From an uncultured Collinsella sp. (GTDB lineage Bacteria; Actinomycetota; Coriobacteriia; Coriobacteriales; Coriobacteriaceae): DNA of 5,880 bases. The first letter of the stretch is position 1, and every line of letters begins with the position of its first letter. The stretch is from positions 1 to 5,880 of the forward strand of contig CABVAS010000108.1 of the NCBI GenBank assembly GCA_902496375.1, in the 5' to 3' direction. Of this stretch, positions 1 to 5,329 are shown piece by piece. The position numbers and the translations under genes are program-made. Below the pieces are notes generated by a model that ran no database searches, was not told the origin of the DNA, and worked only from the letters and a program-made list of their open reading frames with translations.

Positions 1-38
1 GGTGGCGTCAAAACCGCTATGTCATTCCACTCATTCAT
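1..38 (-). CDS. Possible start of an unidentified gene, cut by the window edge
   Basis: An ATG at 38-36 on the minus strand opens a frame that stays open to the window edge, reading MNEWNDIAVLTPP. It lies 78 nt downstream of the phosphatase stop codon on the same strand and could be the next gene of that unit. No strong Shine-Dalgarno is visible; a GGGG run lies about 12 nt upstream of the ATG. The neighbouring ATG at 34-32 closes after five codons. RsbU/SpoIIE-type phosphatases are often encoded beside a STAS-domain anti-sigma antagonist or an anti-sigma kinase, and a short hydrophilic start leading into a hydrophobic IAVL strand would suit a STAS protein. That is a guess from context only: twelve residues cannot identify a family, and the frame could be chance. 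Confidence 0.35.
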   Translation of the reverse strand, partial: MNEWNDIAVLTP

Positions 39-116
39 ACGACCATGGTTCCCCAAAAAAGCCCACTCGATGCATTCGTTTCCCCAACCGTACGGATTCA
101 GCCCGCCCAGCGTCGT

Positions 117-2474
117 CTATGAACGACCCCGTAAAAACTCAAGGGACACCAATGCAATGTCATCGTCCAGCGCCGATTCGGTAAATCGGTCAAGCTCGCC
201 CAAGACCTTGCCGCAAATGCCCGATACGCCCTCACCCGAGACAGAGAGCAGAAGGTCGCGCAAGCGCTGCTCGCCAAAGAACGCTCCGGTGCGGTCGCGG
301 GCCTCAATCGTTCCATCCGTATACATGAAGAGCATGTCGCCGGGGGCAAACGTAAACACGCCTGTCTCGTACACCATGCTCTCAAAGGCACCGATTACGC
401 CCGATTGGCATCCAAGCAGCTCAACCTCTCCCCCACGGGCCTCGCCGCCACCCAGCGGCATCGACTCTGGCCTGATGACCATGGTCGGAGGATGGCCCGC
501 CGAACAATACGTTGCGCGTCCGGCTTTAAGGTCAATCTTGGCGATAAAGGCCGTCACGAACGTCTCGACCCTCGAAAAGCCCATGAGCATGCTGTTAAGG
601 GAGCGTGCCATGCGGGCCGGTCCAGCGCCCTCCCAGGCATATGCCGTCAGGGCCGTCTTGACGAGCGCGGACATCGATGCGGCCTCAATGCCTTTGCCAG
701 ACACATCACCCAGAATCATGACGGCGCAGTCGTCGGGAAGACGAATGAGCGTATAGAAATCGCCGCCGACCAACGCCGAGTTCGTGGCCGACAGGTACAC
801 CGAATCGGTTACGATACCCGGAACATCCCCCAGGGAATTTCTCATGCCGATCTGGAGGGTCTGAGCGATATGGCGCTCCTCGCGCTTTTGAGATTCGCCT
901 TCGTAGATCAGTTCAAAGTCATGCGCCAAGTGCACCAAGTAGTCATATTCAAGGTCATCAATCGGCTCTTGGCTACCATCACGAAGCAGCAGCGCGCGCG
1001 TCGTCGGGCTCTTCGCAACAGAAGCAGGAACAATCGCGTCGTTACTGTGCTTGCCATCACCCTCAGAGCGCGGGCGCCCCGCCTCGATGCCGGAGTCGAC
1101 GTAGAGACCTTGACAAGGCAGACCATGCGCCCTAAGCCAGCCTCCCATAGGCATCGATTCGTCAACGCGAGTTATACGAACGTGTTTAAGGTCCTCGGCA
1201 CTCGTACCGCCCAAAACAGATGCCTCAAAGCCATCAGGGCCAGCCCCCAGACGTGCCGCTGGCGCCGTCGTGGAAAAGAAAAGCTTCTCAGGGTCGTCCG
1301 GCAAGGCAACGCGACTGCCGCCTTCAAAATCTATGACGTAGGAATCCAGACTGGCGTCATACTCAACAGGGCAAAAATGGCAGTTAAGCATATTGCAGAT
1401 CTCGGACGATACCGCCTGGGTAGCCGCGGCGGAATCGTCTAGAAAGGTAAACAACTCATCACGCAAGACATTGAGCGAGCGGCCAAGCTCGGCCGTGCGA
1501 CGGGAGCGAAGGCTCGATGCCATGCCGACCAGCTGGATAGACAGGTAATCGCAAATGACCTCGAGCACATTAACGTCATAGGCGAGCGGTGCCTGGGGGC
1601 GTTTCCAACCAACTTCCAGCACGCCAAGAATCTGCGTACCGTAAAAAACGGGAAGACAGATCTCGCTGCGGTACGGAGGCATATCCTGCATGCGCAACAG
1701 GTGCTTAGAACGATTGTCCAGGTCCATGAACATACCGGAGGCGACACGATCGCCCTCAAGATCCTGCTGAATCGACAAGCGGCAAGCGCGCGACTCGCGA
1801 AGCACATACGTCGGAATGCCCGCACCATACGGCAAAAACTCGGGCAGATAGCTATCCTCAAGCTCCTTAGAAACACCGCGGAGCTTAAAGCCGCCGCTCT
1901 CCGAAAAATAAATCGCAGCTCCAGAAGCATCGAGCGTTCCGACAAGCTGGTTTAAAACGGTATCAAGCAGGCTGGGTAACTCATCGGAGCCCACGGTGCT
2001 CATAATGACCGAAAGCGTGCCAGAGAGACGCTTGTTCGCAACTCTAAGCTCCGATAACGCACGCTTAAGTTGACGATCGTGAGAATACTGTTCCTCGATA
2101 CTGTGAAGCGCCACTAGGACACGTGGTGCGCGGCGCCCAAAGATGCGTGGAGGCGTTACGGAGCCCGCGCGAACCAAGACGGGGATAAAAGAGCCGTCAC
2201 TCAGCTTGAGCATCAGTTCGTTCTCGGAGCCATCAGTTTCAAATGGCAGACGATGTTCCGTCGCACGTTCAAAAGCGGACGAGCACAGGACGTCTTTAAC
2301 ATCTCCACCGATGACATCGGCGCGTTCCTCGCACATCAACCCAAGTAAGCGATTATTCACATGCAGAATGGTTCCGTCGAGCTCGCAGATGATGACAGCA
2401 TCGCTCGTGATCTCGACTAGTTGGGCAACGTCTGCCCACTCGTTGCGTTCAAGCGTTTCCATCGTGGACCCCAC
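117..2474 (-). CDS. PAS-GAF-SpoIIE (PP2C-type) serine/threonine phosphatase, RsbU-like
   Basis: This 785-residue cytoplasmic protein is a sensor phosphatase. Residues about 12-125 resemble a PAS domain (SDAVIICELDGTILHVNN), about 127-155 a helical linker, and about 160-318 a GAF domain (ASGAAIYF, EICLPVFYGTQILGVLEVGW). Residues about 335-525 are a weaker, GAF-like region with a low-complexity insert near 463-490. A helix (REERHIAQTLQ, 531-541) leads into the SpoIIE/PP2C domain at about 545-782. The metal-site motifs look intact: GGDFY (570-574), GDVSGKG (589-595), SAGHPP (658-663), YTDG (718-721) and DDD (770-772). There is no signal peptide or membrane segment. Relatives dephosphorylate STAS-domain anti-sigma antagonists in partner-switching stress or sporulation control; the substrate and ligand here are unknown. 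The start is uncertain: GTG at 2474 gives the longest form, but ATG at 2462 has a GGTGG element 8 nt upstream and loses only four residues. No promoter fits between it and the upstream terminator. Confidence 0.93.
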   Translation of the reverse strand: MGSTMETLERNEWADVAQLVEITSDAVIICELDGTILHVNNRLLGLMCEERADVIGGDVKDVLCSSAFERATEHRLPFETDGSENELMLKLSDGSFIPVLVRAGSVTPPRIFGRRAPRVLVALHSIEEQYSHDRQLKRALSELRVANKRLSGTLSVIMSTVGSDELPSLLDTVLNQLVGTLDASGAAIYFSESGGFKLRGVSKELEDSYLPEFLPYGAGIPTYVLRESRACRLSIQQDLEGDRVASGMFMDLDNRSKHLLRMQDMPPYRSEICLPVFYGTQILGVLEVGWKRPQAPLAYDVNVLEVICDYLSIQLVGMASSLRSRRTAELGRSLNVLRDELFTFLDDSAAATQAVSSEICNMLNCHFCPVEYDASLDSYVIDFEGGSRVALPDDPEKLFFSTTAPAARLGAGPDGFEASVLGGTSAEDLKHVRITRVDESMPMGGWLRAHGLPCQGLYVDSGIEAGRPRSEGDGKHSNDAIVPASVAKSPTTRALLLRDGSQEPIDDLEYDYLVHLAHDFELIYEGESQKREERHIAQTLQIGMRNSLGDVPGIVTDSVYLSATNSALVGGDFYTLIRLPDDCAVMILGDVSGKGIEAASMSALVKTALTAYAWEGAGPARMARSLNSMLMGFSRVETFVTAFIAKIDLKAGRATYCSAGHPPTMVIRPESMPLGGGEARGGEVELLGCQSGVIGAFESMVYETGVFTFAPGDMLFMYTDGTIEARDRTGAFFGEQRLRDLLLSVSGEGVSGICGKVLGELDRFTESALDDDIALVSLEFLRGRS

Positions 2475-2488
2475 CGTCTATCGGTAAC

Positions 2489-2510
2489 AAAAAAGCCTCC
2501 GAAGAGGCTT
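2489..2510 (-). terminator. Rho-independent terminator of the tRNA-Leu transcript
   Basis: On the minus strand AAGCCTC, loop TTCG, GAGGCTT forms a 7-bp hairpin that runs into a stretch of six T (2494-2489). It starts 12 nt after the encoded CCA of tRNA-Leu, as expected for a terminator that ends a tRNA transcript. The plus strand has no T-run after the hairpin, so it acts in the minus direction only. It ends 14 bp before the GTG start of the phosphatase, so any transcript of that gene started upstream must read through it. Confidence 0.9.
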
Positions 2511-2521
2511 CTCAAATGCGA

Positions 2522-2611
2522 TGGTGTCGGAGGCGGGACTTGAACCCGCATGACCAAAAAGCGGTCACTAGCACCTCAAGCTAGCGCGTCTGCCAATTCC
2601 GCCACTCCGAC
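2522..2611 (-). tRNA. tRNA-Leu (anticodon GAG)
   Basis: Read on the minus strand this is a type II (long variable arm) tRNA. The acceptor stem is GTCGGAG (2611-2605) pairing with CTCCGAC (2532-2526), followed by discriminator A and an encoded CCA (2525-2522). The D-arm contains GGAATTGGCAGAC, close to the bacterial leucine consensus. The anticodon stem CTAGC/GCTAG encloses the loop TTGAGGT, so the anticodon is GAG, which reads CUC and CUU. The variable arm pairs TGACC with GGTCA around a T-rich loop. The T-arm GCGGG-TTCAAGT-CCCGC is intact. No mismatch is seen in any stem. It stands alone, with a probable promoter upstream and a terminator directly downstream. Confidence 0.97.
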
Positions 2612-2668
2612 ATGCTATGTTGTTGATTCGCAGTTCGTTTTGTTAGACCCGCGCGTTCAACGAGGAAG

Positions 2669-2698
2669 ATAATAACCTATGATTCGAGAACTGTGCAA
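2669..2698 (-). promoter_or_regulatory. Probable sigma-A-type promoter for tRNA-Leu
   Basis: On the minus strand a TTGCAC -35-like box (2698-2693) is followed after 18 bp by TATTAT (2674-2669), a 5-of-6 match to the -10 consensus. Transcription would start near 2662, giving a leader of about 50 nt before the tRNA 5' end at 2611. The -35 box matches TTGACA only in TTG, but an AT-rich stretch lies directly upstream and may compensate. This is the only good promoter-like sequence seen before the tRNA, and readthrough from it is the simplest source of phosphatase mRNA. Confidence 0.55.
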
Positions 2699-2700
2699 GC

Positions 2701-2717
2701 ACTTTTTTCAAAAAAGT
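2701..2717. repeat. AT-rich palindrome, possible UP element
   Basis: ACTTTTTT-C-AAAAAAGT is a perfect 8-bp inverted repeat around one central base. It begins 3 bp upstream of the probable -35 box of the tRNA promoter, where UP elements of strong stable-RNA promoters lie. A further small dyad, TTTAC-6 nt-GTAAA (2717-2732), adjoins it. It may act as a bent A-tract UP element or a protein site; the role is inferred from position. Confidence 0.5.
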
Positions 2718-2755
2718 TTACGAATTTGTAAATGAGCAGGTAGATCCGTATGTCC

Positions 2756-2880
2756 GGCCCCGAATCGGTGTTGCCTCCCGGCGCGTCCTCGGGCATGAGC
2801 GATATTTTGCTGCGCACTTCGTGCTGCAAAATATCGCTCCCCCTGCGGAATGCGCCGGGAGGCAACACCGATTCGGGGCC
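2756..2880. repeat. Long composite hairpin with perfect 29-bp arms (palindrome A)
   Basis: The outer arms 2756-2784 and 2852-2880 are perfect 29-bp inverted repeats (ends GGCCCCGAATCGG and CCGATTCGGGGCC). Inside them is a symmetric 13-nt by 13-nt partly pairing bubble (2785-2797 and 2839-2851). Next is a perfect 13-bp stem AGCGATATTTTGC (2798-2810) with its complement (2826-2838), then a 4-bp mini-hairpin GCAC-TTC-GTGC (2814-2824). The whole 125 bp can fold as one rod in DNA or RNA. It encodes no plausible protein, has no U-tract on either strand and shows no obvious target-site duplication. It could be a small mobile palindrome (MITE- or REP-like), a scar of joined transposon ends, or a structured RNA end. 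No family is recognised. Confidence 0.85.
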
Positions 2881-2941
2881 TGCAAATACGTACTTCAGGC
2901 ACAGTTCTCAAACATGTTCTGAGGGCTGATATAAATTTAGT

Positions 2942-2960
2942 GGCTCGGCCTTGCCGAGCC
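2942..2960. repeat. 8-bp GC-rich hairpin
   Basis: GGCTCGGC-CTT-GCCGAGCC is a perfect 8-bp inverted repeat with a 3-nt loop. It is the first of three palindromes that touch each other without a spacer. On the minus strand it is followed by ACTAAATTTATATC, AT-rich but not a T-run, so it is at best a weak terminator. Confidence 0.75.
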
Positions 2961-2970
2961 CTTATATAAG
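2961..2970. repeat. Self-complementary CTTATATAAG between two hairpins
   Basis: CTTATATAAG is a perfect 10-bp palindrome, extending to 12 bp (CCTTATATAAGG, 2960-2971) when one base of each neighbouring hairpin is included. It fills the space between the two GC-rich hairpins exactly. It may serve as the short AT-rich tail of a terminator on either strand, or as a binding site; no protein can be named. Confidence 0.6.
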
Positions 2971-2996
2971 GAGGCCGGAGCTAAAGCTCCGGCCTC
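2971..2996. terminator. Strong 11-bp hairpin, possible terminator behind the opp operon
   Basis: GAGGCCGGAGC-TAAA-GCTCCGGCCTC is a perfect 11-bp inverted repeat with a 4-nt loop. On the minus strand, downstream of oppF, it is followed by CTTATATAAG; on the plus strand by GCTATCTTTCCC. Neither is a convincing U-tract. The stem is stable enough to be a terminator or mRNA 3' stabiliser, and its place between the opp operon and the tRNA promoter fits that, but the termination role is inferred. Confidence 0.5.
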
Positions 2997-3025
2997 GCTA
3001 TCTTTCCCATTAGATTAAGTGAGCA

Positions 3026-3234
3026 ATCAAGGAATCGCACCCCCTCTGCAGTGGTAACACAGGGCCCGTGCTGGACTTAGTTTTCAGAACATTCCGCAGA
3101 CCAGGAAACCCCCTTATCCGCAGCTCCGAAGGAGCAGGATAAGGGGGTTTCCATGGTCGAGGACGTTCTGAAAACTAAGTCCAGCACGGGCCCGGACAAA
3201 CAACCGACTACAGGTCGATGTGCGATTCCTTGAT
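3026..3234. repeat. 15-bp inverted repeat reaching into the oppF 3' end
   Basis: ATCAAGGAATCGCAC at 3026-3040 has a perfect inverted copy at 3220-3234, inside the last codons of oppF (residues IKESH). The pair encloses the long hairpin at 3062-3193. The intervening spacers (3041-3061 and 3194-3219, 21 and 26 nt) are diverged but still share pieces such as CCTCTGCAGTGG against CCTGTAGTCGG. The whole block therefore reads like an old inverted copy of the oppF tail plus the hairpin arm. In a minus-strand transcript the end of the oppF message could pair with sequence about 180 nt downstream. Confidence 0.8.
3062..3193. repeat. Long composite hairpin with perfect 29-bp arms (palindrome B)
   Basis: The outer arms 3062-3090 and 3165-3193 are perfect 29-bp inverted repeats (ends GGGCCCGTGCTGG and CCAGCACGGGCCC). 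After an internal loop come GACCA (3099-3103) with TGGTC (3154-3158), a one-base bulge at 3153, and a perfect 16-bp stem (3104-3119 with 3137-3152, GGAAACCCCCTTATCC). A 5-bp tip GCTCC-GAA-GGAGC lies at 3123-3135. It starts 14 bp after the oppF stop codon, so it will be the first structure in the 3' untranslated RNA and may protect or end the opp message, though there is no U-tract. Its layout mirrors the 2756-2880 hairpin, but the two sequences differ. No transposase or target duplication is seen. Confidence 0.87.
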
Positions 3235-4236
3235 CGGGAACGGCTCCGCGAAGTGGCAGGCGCAGCAGTGGCCCGGTGCGACTTCCTTAAACTCGGGAAG
3301 CTTCTCAGAGCAGATACCCTGAGCGATCGGGCAGCGAGTGTGGAAACGGCAACCGGTCGGCGGATCCAGCGGCGACGGCGGATCGCCAGCGAGGATGATG
3401 CGCTTGCGGGTCTTCTGGATATCAGGATCGGGAACCGGCACGGCAGACAGCAGCGACTGCGTGTACGGATGGTGAGGCTCGCTGTAGAGCGTCTTCCAGT
3501 CCGAAACCTCAACCATCTTACCCAGATACATAACGGCAACGCGATCGGAAATGTGCTGCACGACGGACAGGTCGTGAGCGATAAACAGATACGCGGTACC
3601 GAACTTGTCCTGCAGTTCCTTGAGCAGGTTCAGAACCTGGGCCTGAATGGACACATCCAGAGCAGAAACTGGCTCGTCGCAGATAATCAGCTTGGGCTTC
3701 AGCGCAAAAGCGCGGGCAATACCGACACGCTGACGCTGACCGCCGGAGAACTCATGAGGATAGCGGTTGATGTGCTCGGGGTTCAGACCGACGACGTCCA
3801 GCAGCTCGCGGACGCGCTCGATACGCTCCTCCTTGGTACCCACACCATGAATGGTCATGGGCTCGGAGACGATCTCGCCGATGGTCATACGAGGGTTGAG
3901 CGAAGCATAGGGGTCCTGGAAGATGAACTGCATCTCGCGACGCATATCCTTGATCTCGTGCTTGCTCATCTCGGCAACGTCTTTGCCCTGGAAAAACACC
4001 TTGCCGGCCGTCGGCTTGGTCAGGCGCATGATGGTGCGGCCCGTGGTGGACTTACCGCAACCAGACTCGCCGACCAGGCCAAAGGTCTCGCCCGGATAAA
4101 TCTCGAACGAAATGTCATTCACAGCAGAGACGACACGCTTGGAGAAGCGCTTGGCGAACATGCCGGACTCAGCGGGAAACTCCTTAGAGAGGTGCTCGAC
4201 CTTCAGCAGCGGAGTACGCTCGTTGGTATCTGCCAT
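3208..4236 (-). CDS. oppF: Oligopeptide/dipeptide ABC importer ATP-binding protein OppF
   Basis: This 342-residue cytoplasmic ATPase is one of two that power peptide import through the OppB-OppC channel. Visible motifs are Walker A GESGCGKST (56-64), Q-loop Q107 in FIFQDPYASLNP, signature SGGQRQR (164-170), Walker B LIICDEP (183-189) with a D-loop SALD, and switch histidine H221. The C-terminal Opp/Dpp extension (about 240-330) contains C296-x5-C302-x6-C309 and C327 of ACHF. In DppD-type ATPases this four-cysteine set binds a [4Fe-4S] cluster. Residues 324 and 325 are two additional adjacent cysteines. The ATG overlaps the oppD stop in TAATG, with GGGAGG 9 nt upstream, so translation is coupled and the start is secure. 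The length is typical. OppF is assigned by operon position and by its early HEFSGGQRQR form; the peptide specificity, and so Opp against Dpp, cannot be told from the ATPase. Its last codons form one arm of a 15-bp inverted repeat. Confidence 0.95.
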   Translation of the reverse strand: MADTNERTPLLKVEHLSKEFPAESGMFAKRFSKRVVSAVNDISFEIYPGETFGLVGESGCGKSTTGRTIMRLTKPTAGKVFFQGKDVAEMSKHEIKDMRREMQFIFQDPYASLNPRMTIGEIVSEPMTIHGVGTKEERIERVRELLDVVGLNPEHINRYPHEFSGGQRQRVGIARAFALKPKLIICDEPVSALDVSIQAQVLNLLKELQDKFGTAYLFIAHDLSVVQHISDRVAVMYLGKMVEVSDWKTLYSEPHHPYTQSLLSAVPVPDPDIQKTRKRIILAGDPPSPLDPPTGCRFHTRCPIAQGICSEKLPEFKEVAPGHCCACHFAEPFPIKESHIDL

Positions 4237-5327
4237 TACGCCTCGCCTCCCTTCTTGGAATCCTTGCGCGTACGGGACGTCTCAGGAGCGTTCTTGAGGA
4301 ACTCGGGGTCACCGGAGTAGTGGCACGCAGAGTAATGACCAGACTCGGTGACAACGCGCTCGGGGCGCTGCTTGCGGCACTTATCGGTCGCATAAGGACA
4401 ACGAGGCGAGAACACGCAGCCCTCGGGCAGGTTCATGAGCGAAGGCGGGTTGCCGTGAATCGGCGTAAGCGGCTTCTTCTCTTCGATGGCCTGCTCCGGG
4501 ATGGAGCGGATAAGGCCCCAGGTGTAGGGGTGGCGGCTCTCGTAGAAGATTTCCTCAGCAGTACCGAACTCGACGGGACGGCCGGCGTACATAACCATGA
4601 TCTTATCGGCCATATCGGCAACGACGCCCAGGTCATGGGTAATCATGATGATGGCGTTGCCGTTCTTCTCCTGCATTTCCTGCATGAGCTCGATAATCTG
4701 AGCCTGAATGGTAACGTCCAGAGCCGTCGTGGGCTCGTCGGCAATCAGAATATCGGGATCGCAGGCAAGAGCCATGGCAATCATGACGCGCTGACGCATA
4801 CCGCCAGAGAACTGGTGCGGATACTCATTGACGCGCTTCTCGGGCTCGGGAATACCAACGAGGTCCAAAAGCTCGGTGGCACGCTTGAGCGCCTCCTGCT
4901 TGGAGTAGCCACGGTGCAGACGAAGGCCCTCGCCCACCTGCTTGCCGATCTTATAGACCGGGTTCAAGGAGGTCATAGGATCCTGGAAGATCATCGCGAT
5001 ATCGTTGCCGCGAATGTGCTGCATCTCTTCCTCGGTCATCTCGAGGATGGAGCGGCCGCGATAGCGAACGTCACCGCCCTCGATCTTTCCCGGAGGCATC
5101 GAGATAAGGCCCATGATGGTCATGGCGGTCACGGACTTACCGGAGCCGGATTCACCGACGACTCCCAGGGTCTCGCCGCGATCGAGCGTGTAGGAGACAC
5201 CGTCGACAGCGCGAACGACGCCATCCTCGGTGTGGAAATACATCTTAAGGTCATCGACCTCGAGCAGATGCTGGCCCTCGGGAACCGGCTGGTCCTTCAG
5301 GTCCACATAGTTCTTGTTCTTCTTCAT
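4236..5327 (-). CDS. oppD: Oligopeptide/dipeptide ABC importer ATP-binding protein OppD
   Basis: This 363-residue ATPase pairs with OppF on the inner face of the membrane. Visible motifs are Walker A GESGSGKS (58-65), Q-loop Q115 in MIFQDPMTSLNP, signature SGGMRQR (174-180), Walker B ILIADEP (193-199) followed by TTALD, and switch histidine H231. The Opp/Dpp C-terminal module has C304-x5-C310-x6-C317 and C335 in ACHY, the pattern of the [4Fe-4S] site described for DppD. A charged tail of about 25 residues (TSRTRKDSKKGGEA end) follows and is probably disordered. The ATG lies 2 nt after the oppC stop, with AAGGA 9 nt upstream inside the oppC end, which supports this start and translational coupling. 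The QFSGGMRQRVMIAMAL form is that of OppD/DppD rather than OppF. All catalytic residues are present. Confidence 0.95.
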   Translation of the reverse strand: MKKNKNYVDLKDQPVPEGQHLLEVDDLKMYFHTEDGVVRAVDGVSYTLDRGETLGVVGESGSGKSVTAMTIMGLISMPPGKIEGGDVRYRGRSILEMTEEEMQHIRGNDIAMIFQDPMTSLNPVYKIGKQVGEGLRLHRGYSKQEALKRATELLDLVGIPEPEKRVNEYPHQFSGGMRQRVMIAMALACDPDILIADEPTTALDVTIQAQIIELMQEMQEKNGNAIIMITHDLGVVADMADKIMVMYAGRPVEFGTAEEIFYESRHPYTWGLIRSIPEQAIEEKKPLTPIHGNPPSLMNLPEGCVFSPRCPYATDKCRKQRPERVVTESGHYSACHYSGDPEFLKNAPETSRTRKDSKKGGEA

Positions 5328-5329
5328 CC

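Larger units (their letters stand above)
2686..2909. repeat. 11-bp inverted repeat around the 2756-2880 hairpin
   Basis: GAGAACTGTGC at 2686-2696 and GCACAGTTCTC at 2899-2909 are perfect inverted copies, and the similarity weakly continues outward (GAATCAT against AAACAT). They enclose the long hairpin at 2756-2880, with unequal spacers of 59 and 18 nt. A shorter pair, CGTAT (2747-2751) and ATACG (2886-2890), lies just outside the hairpin. The left arm overlaps the start of the tRNA promoter region. It could be the remnant outer arm of a larger palindromic element, a pair of operator sites, or chance. Confidence 0.5.

Noticed and set aside
405..1442. Long plus-strand open frame of 345 codons opposite the phosphatase gene
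   Set aside because: It is antisense to a gene with intact domain motifs, is rich in arginine, has no recognisable family and no ribosome site; it is a shadow of GC-rich coding DNA.
2756..2880. Hairpin taken as a complete insertion sequence or MITE with target duplication
   Set aside because: The bases on either side (ATGTCC and TGCAAA) show no direct duplication, and no transposase is present; a mobile origin stays possible but is not shown.
2677..2911. Small minus-strand frames of 63 and 67 codons across the 2756-2880 hairpin
   Set aside because: They are made mostly of palindrome sequence, lack ribosome sites and have no recognisable protein features.
2968..2974. AAGGAGG as a ribosome binding site on the plus strand
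   Set aside because: No start codon follows at a suitable distance; the sequence is part of the joined palindromes.
2756..3193. Inverted repeats considered as a CRISPR array or integron attC sites
   Set aside because: There are no regularly spaced direct repeats for CRISPR. The hairpin ends lack the RYYYAAC and GTTRRRY boxes of attC sites, and no integrase or cas gene is present.
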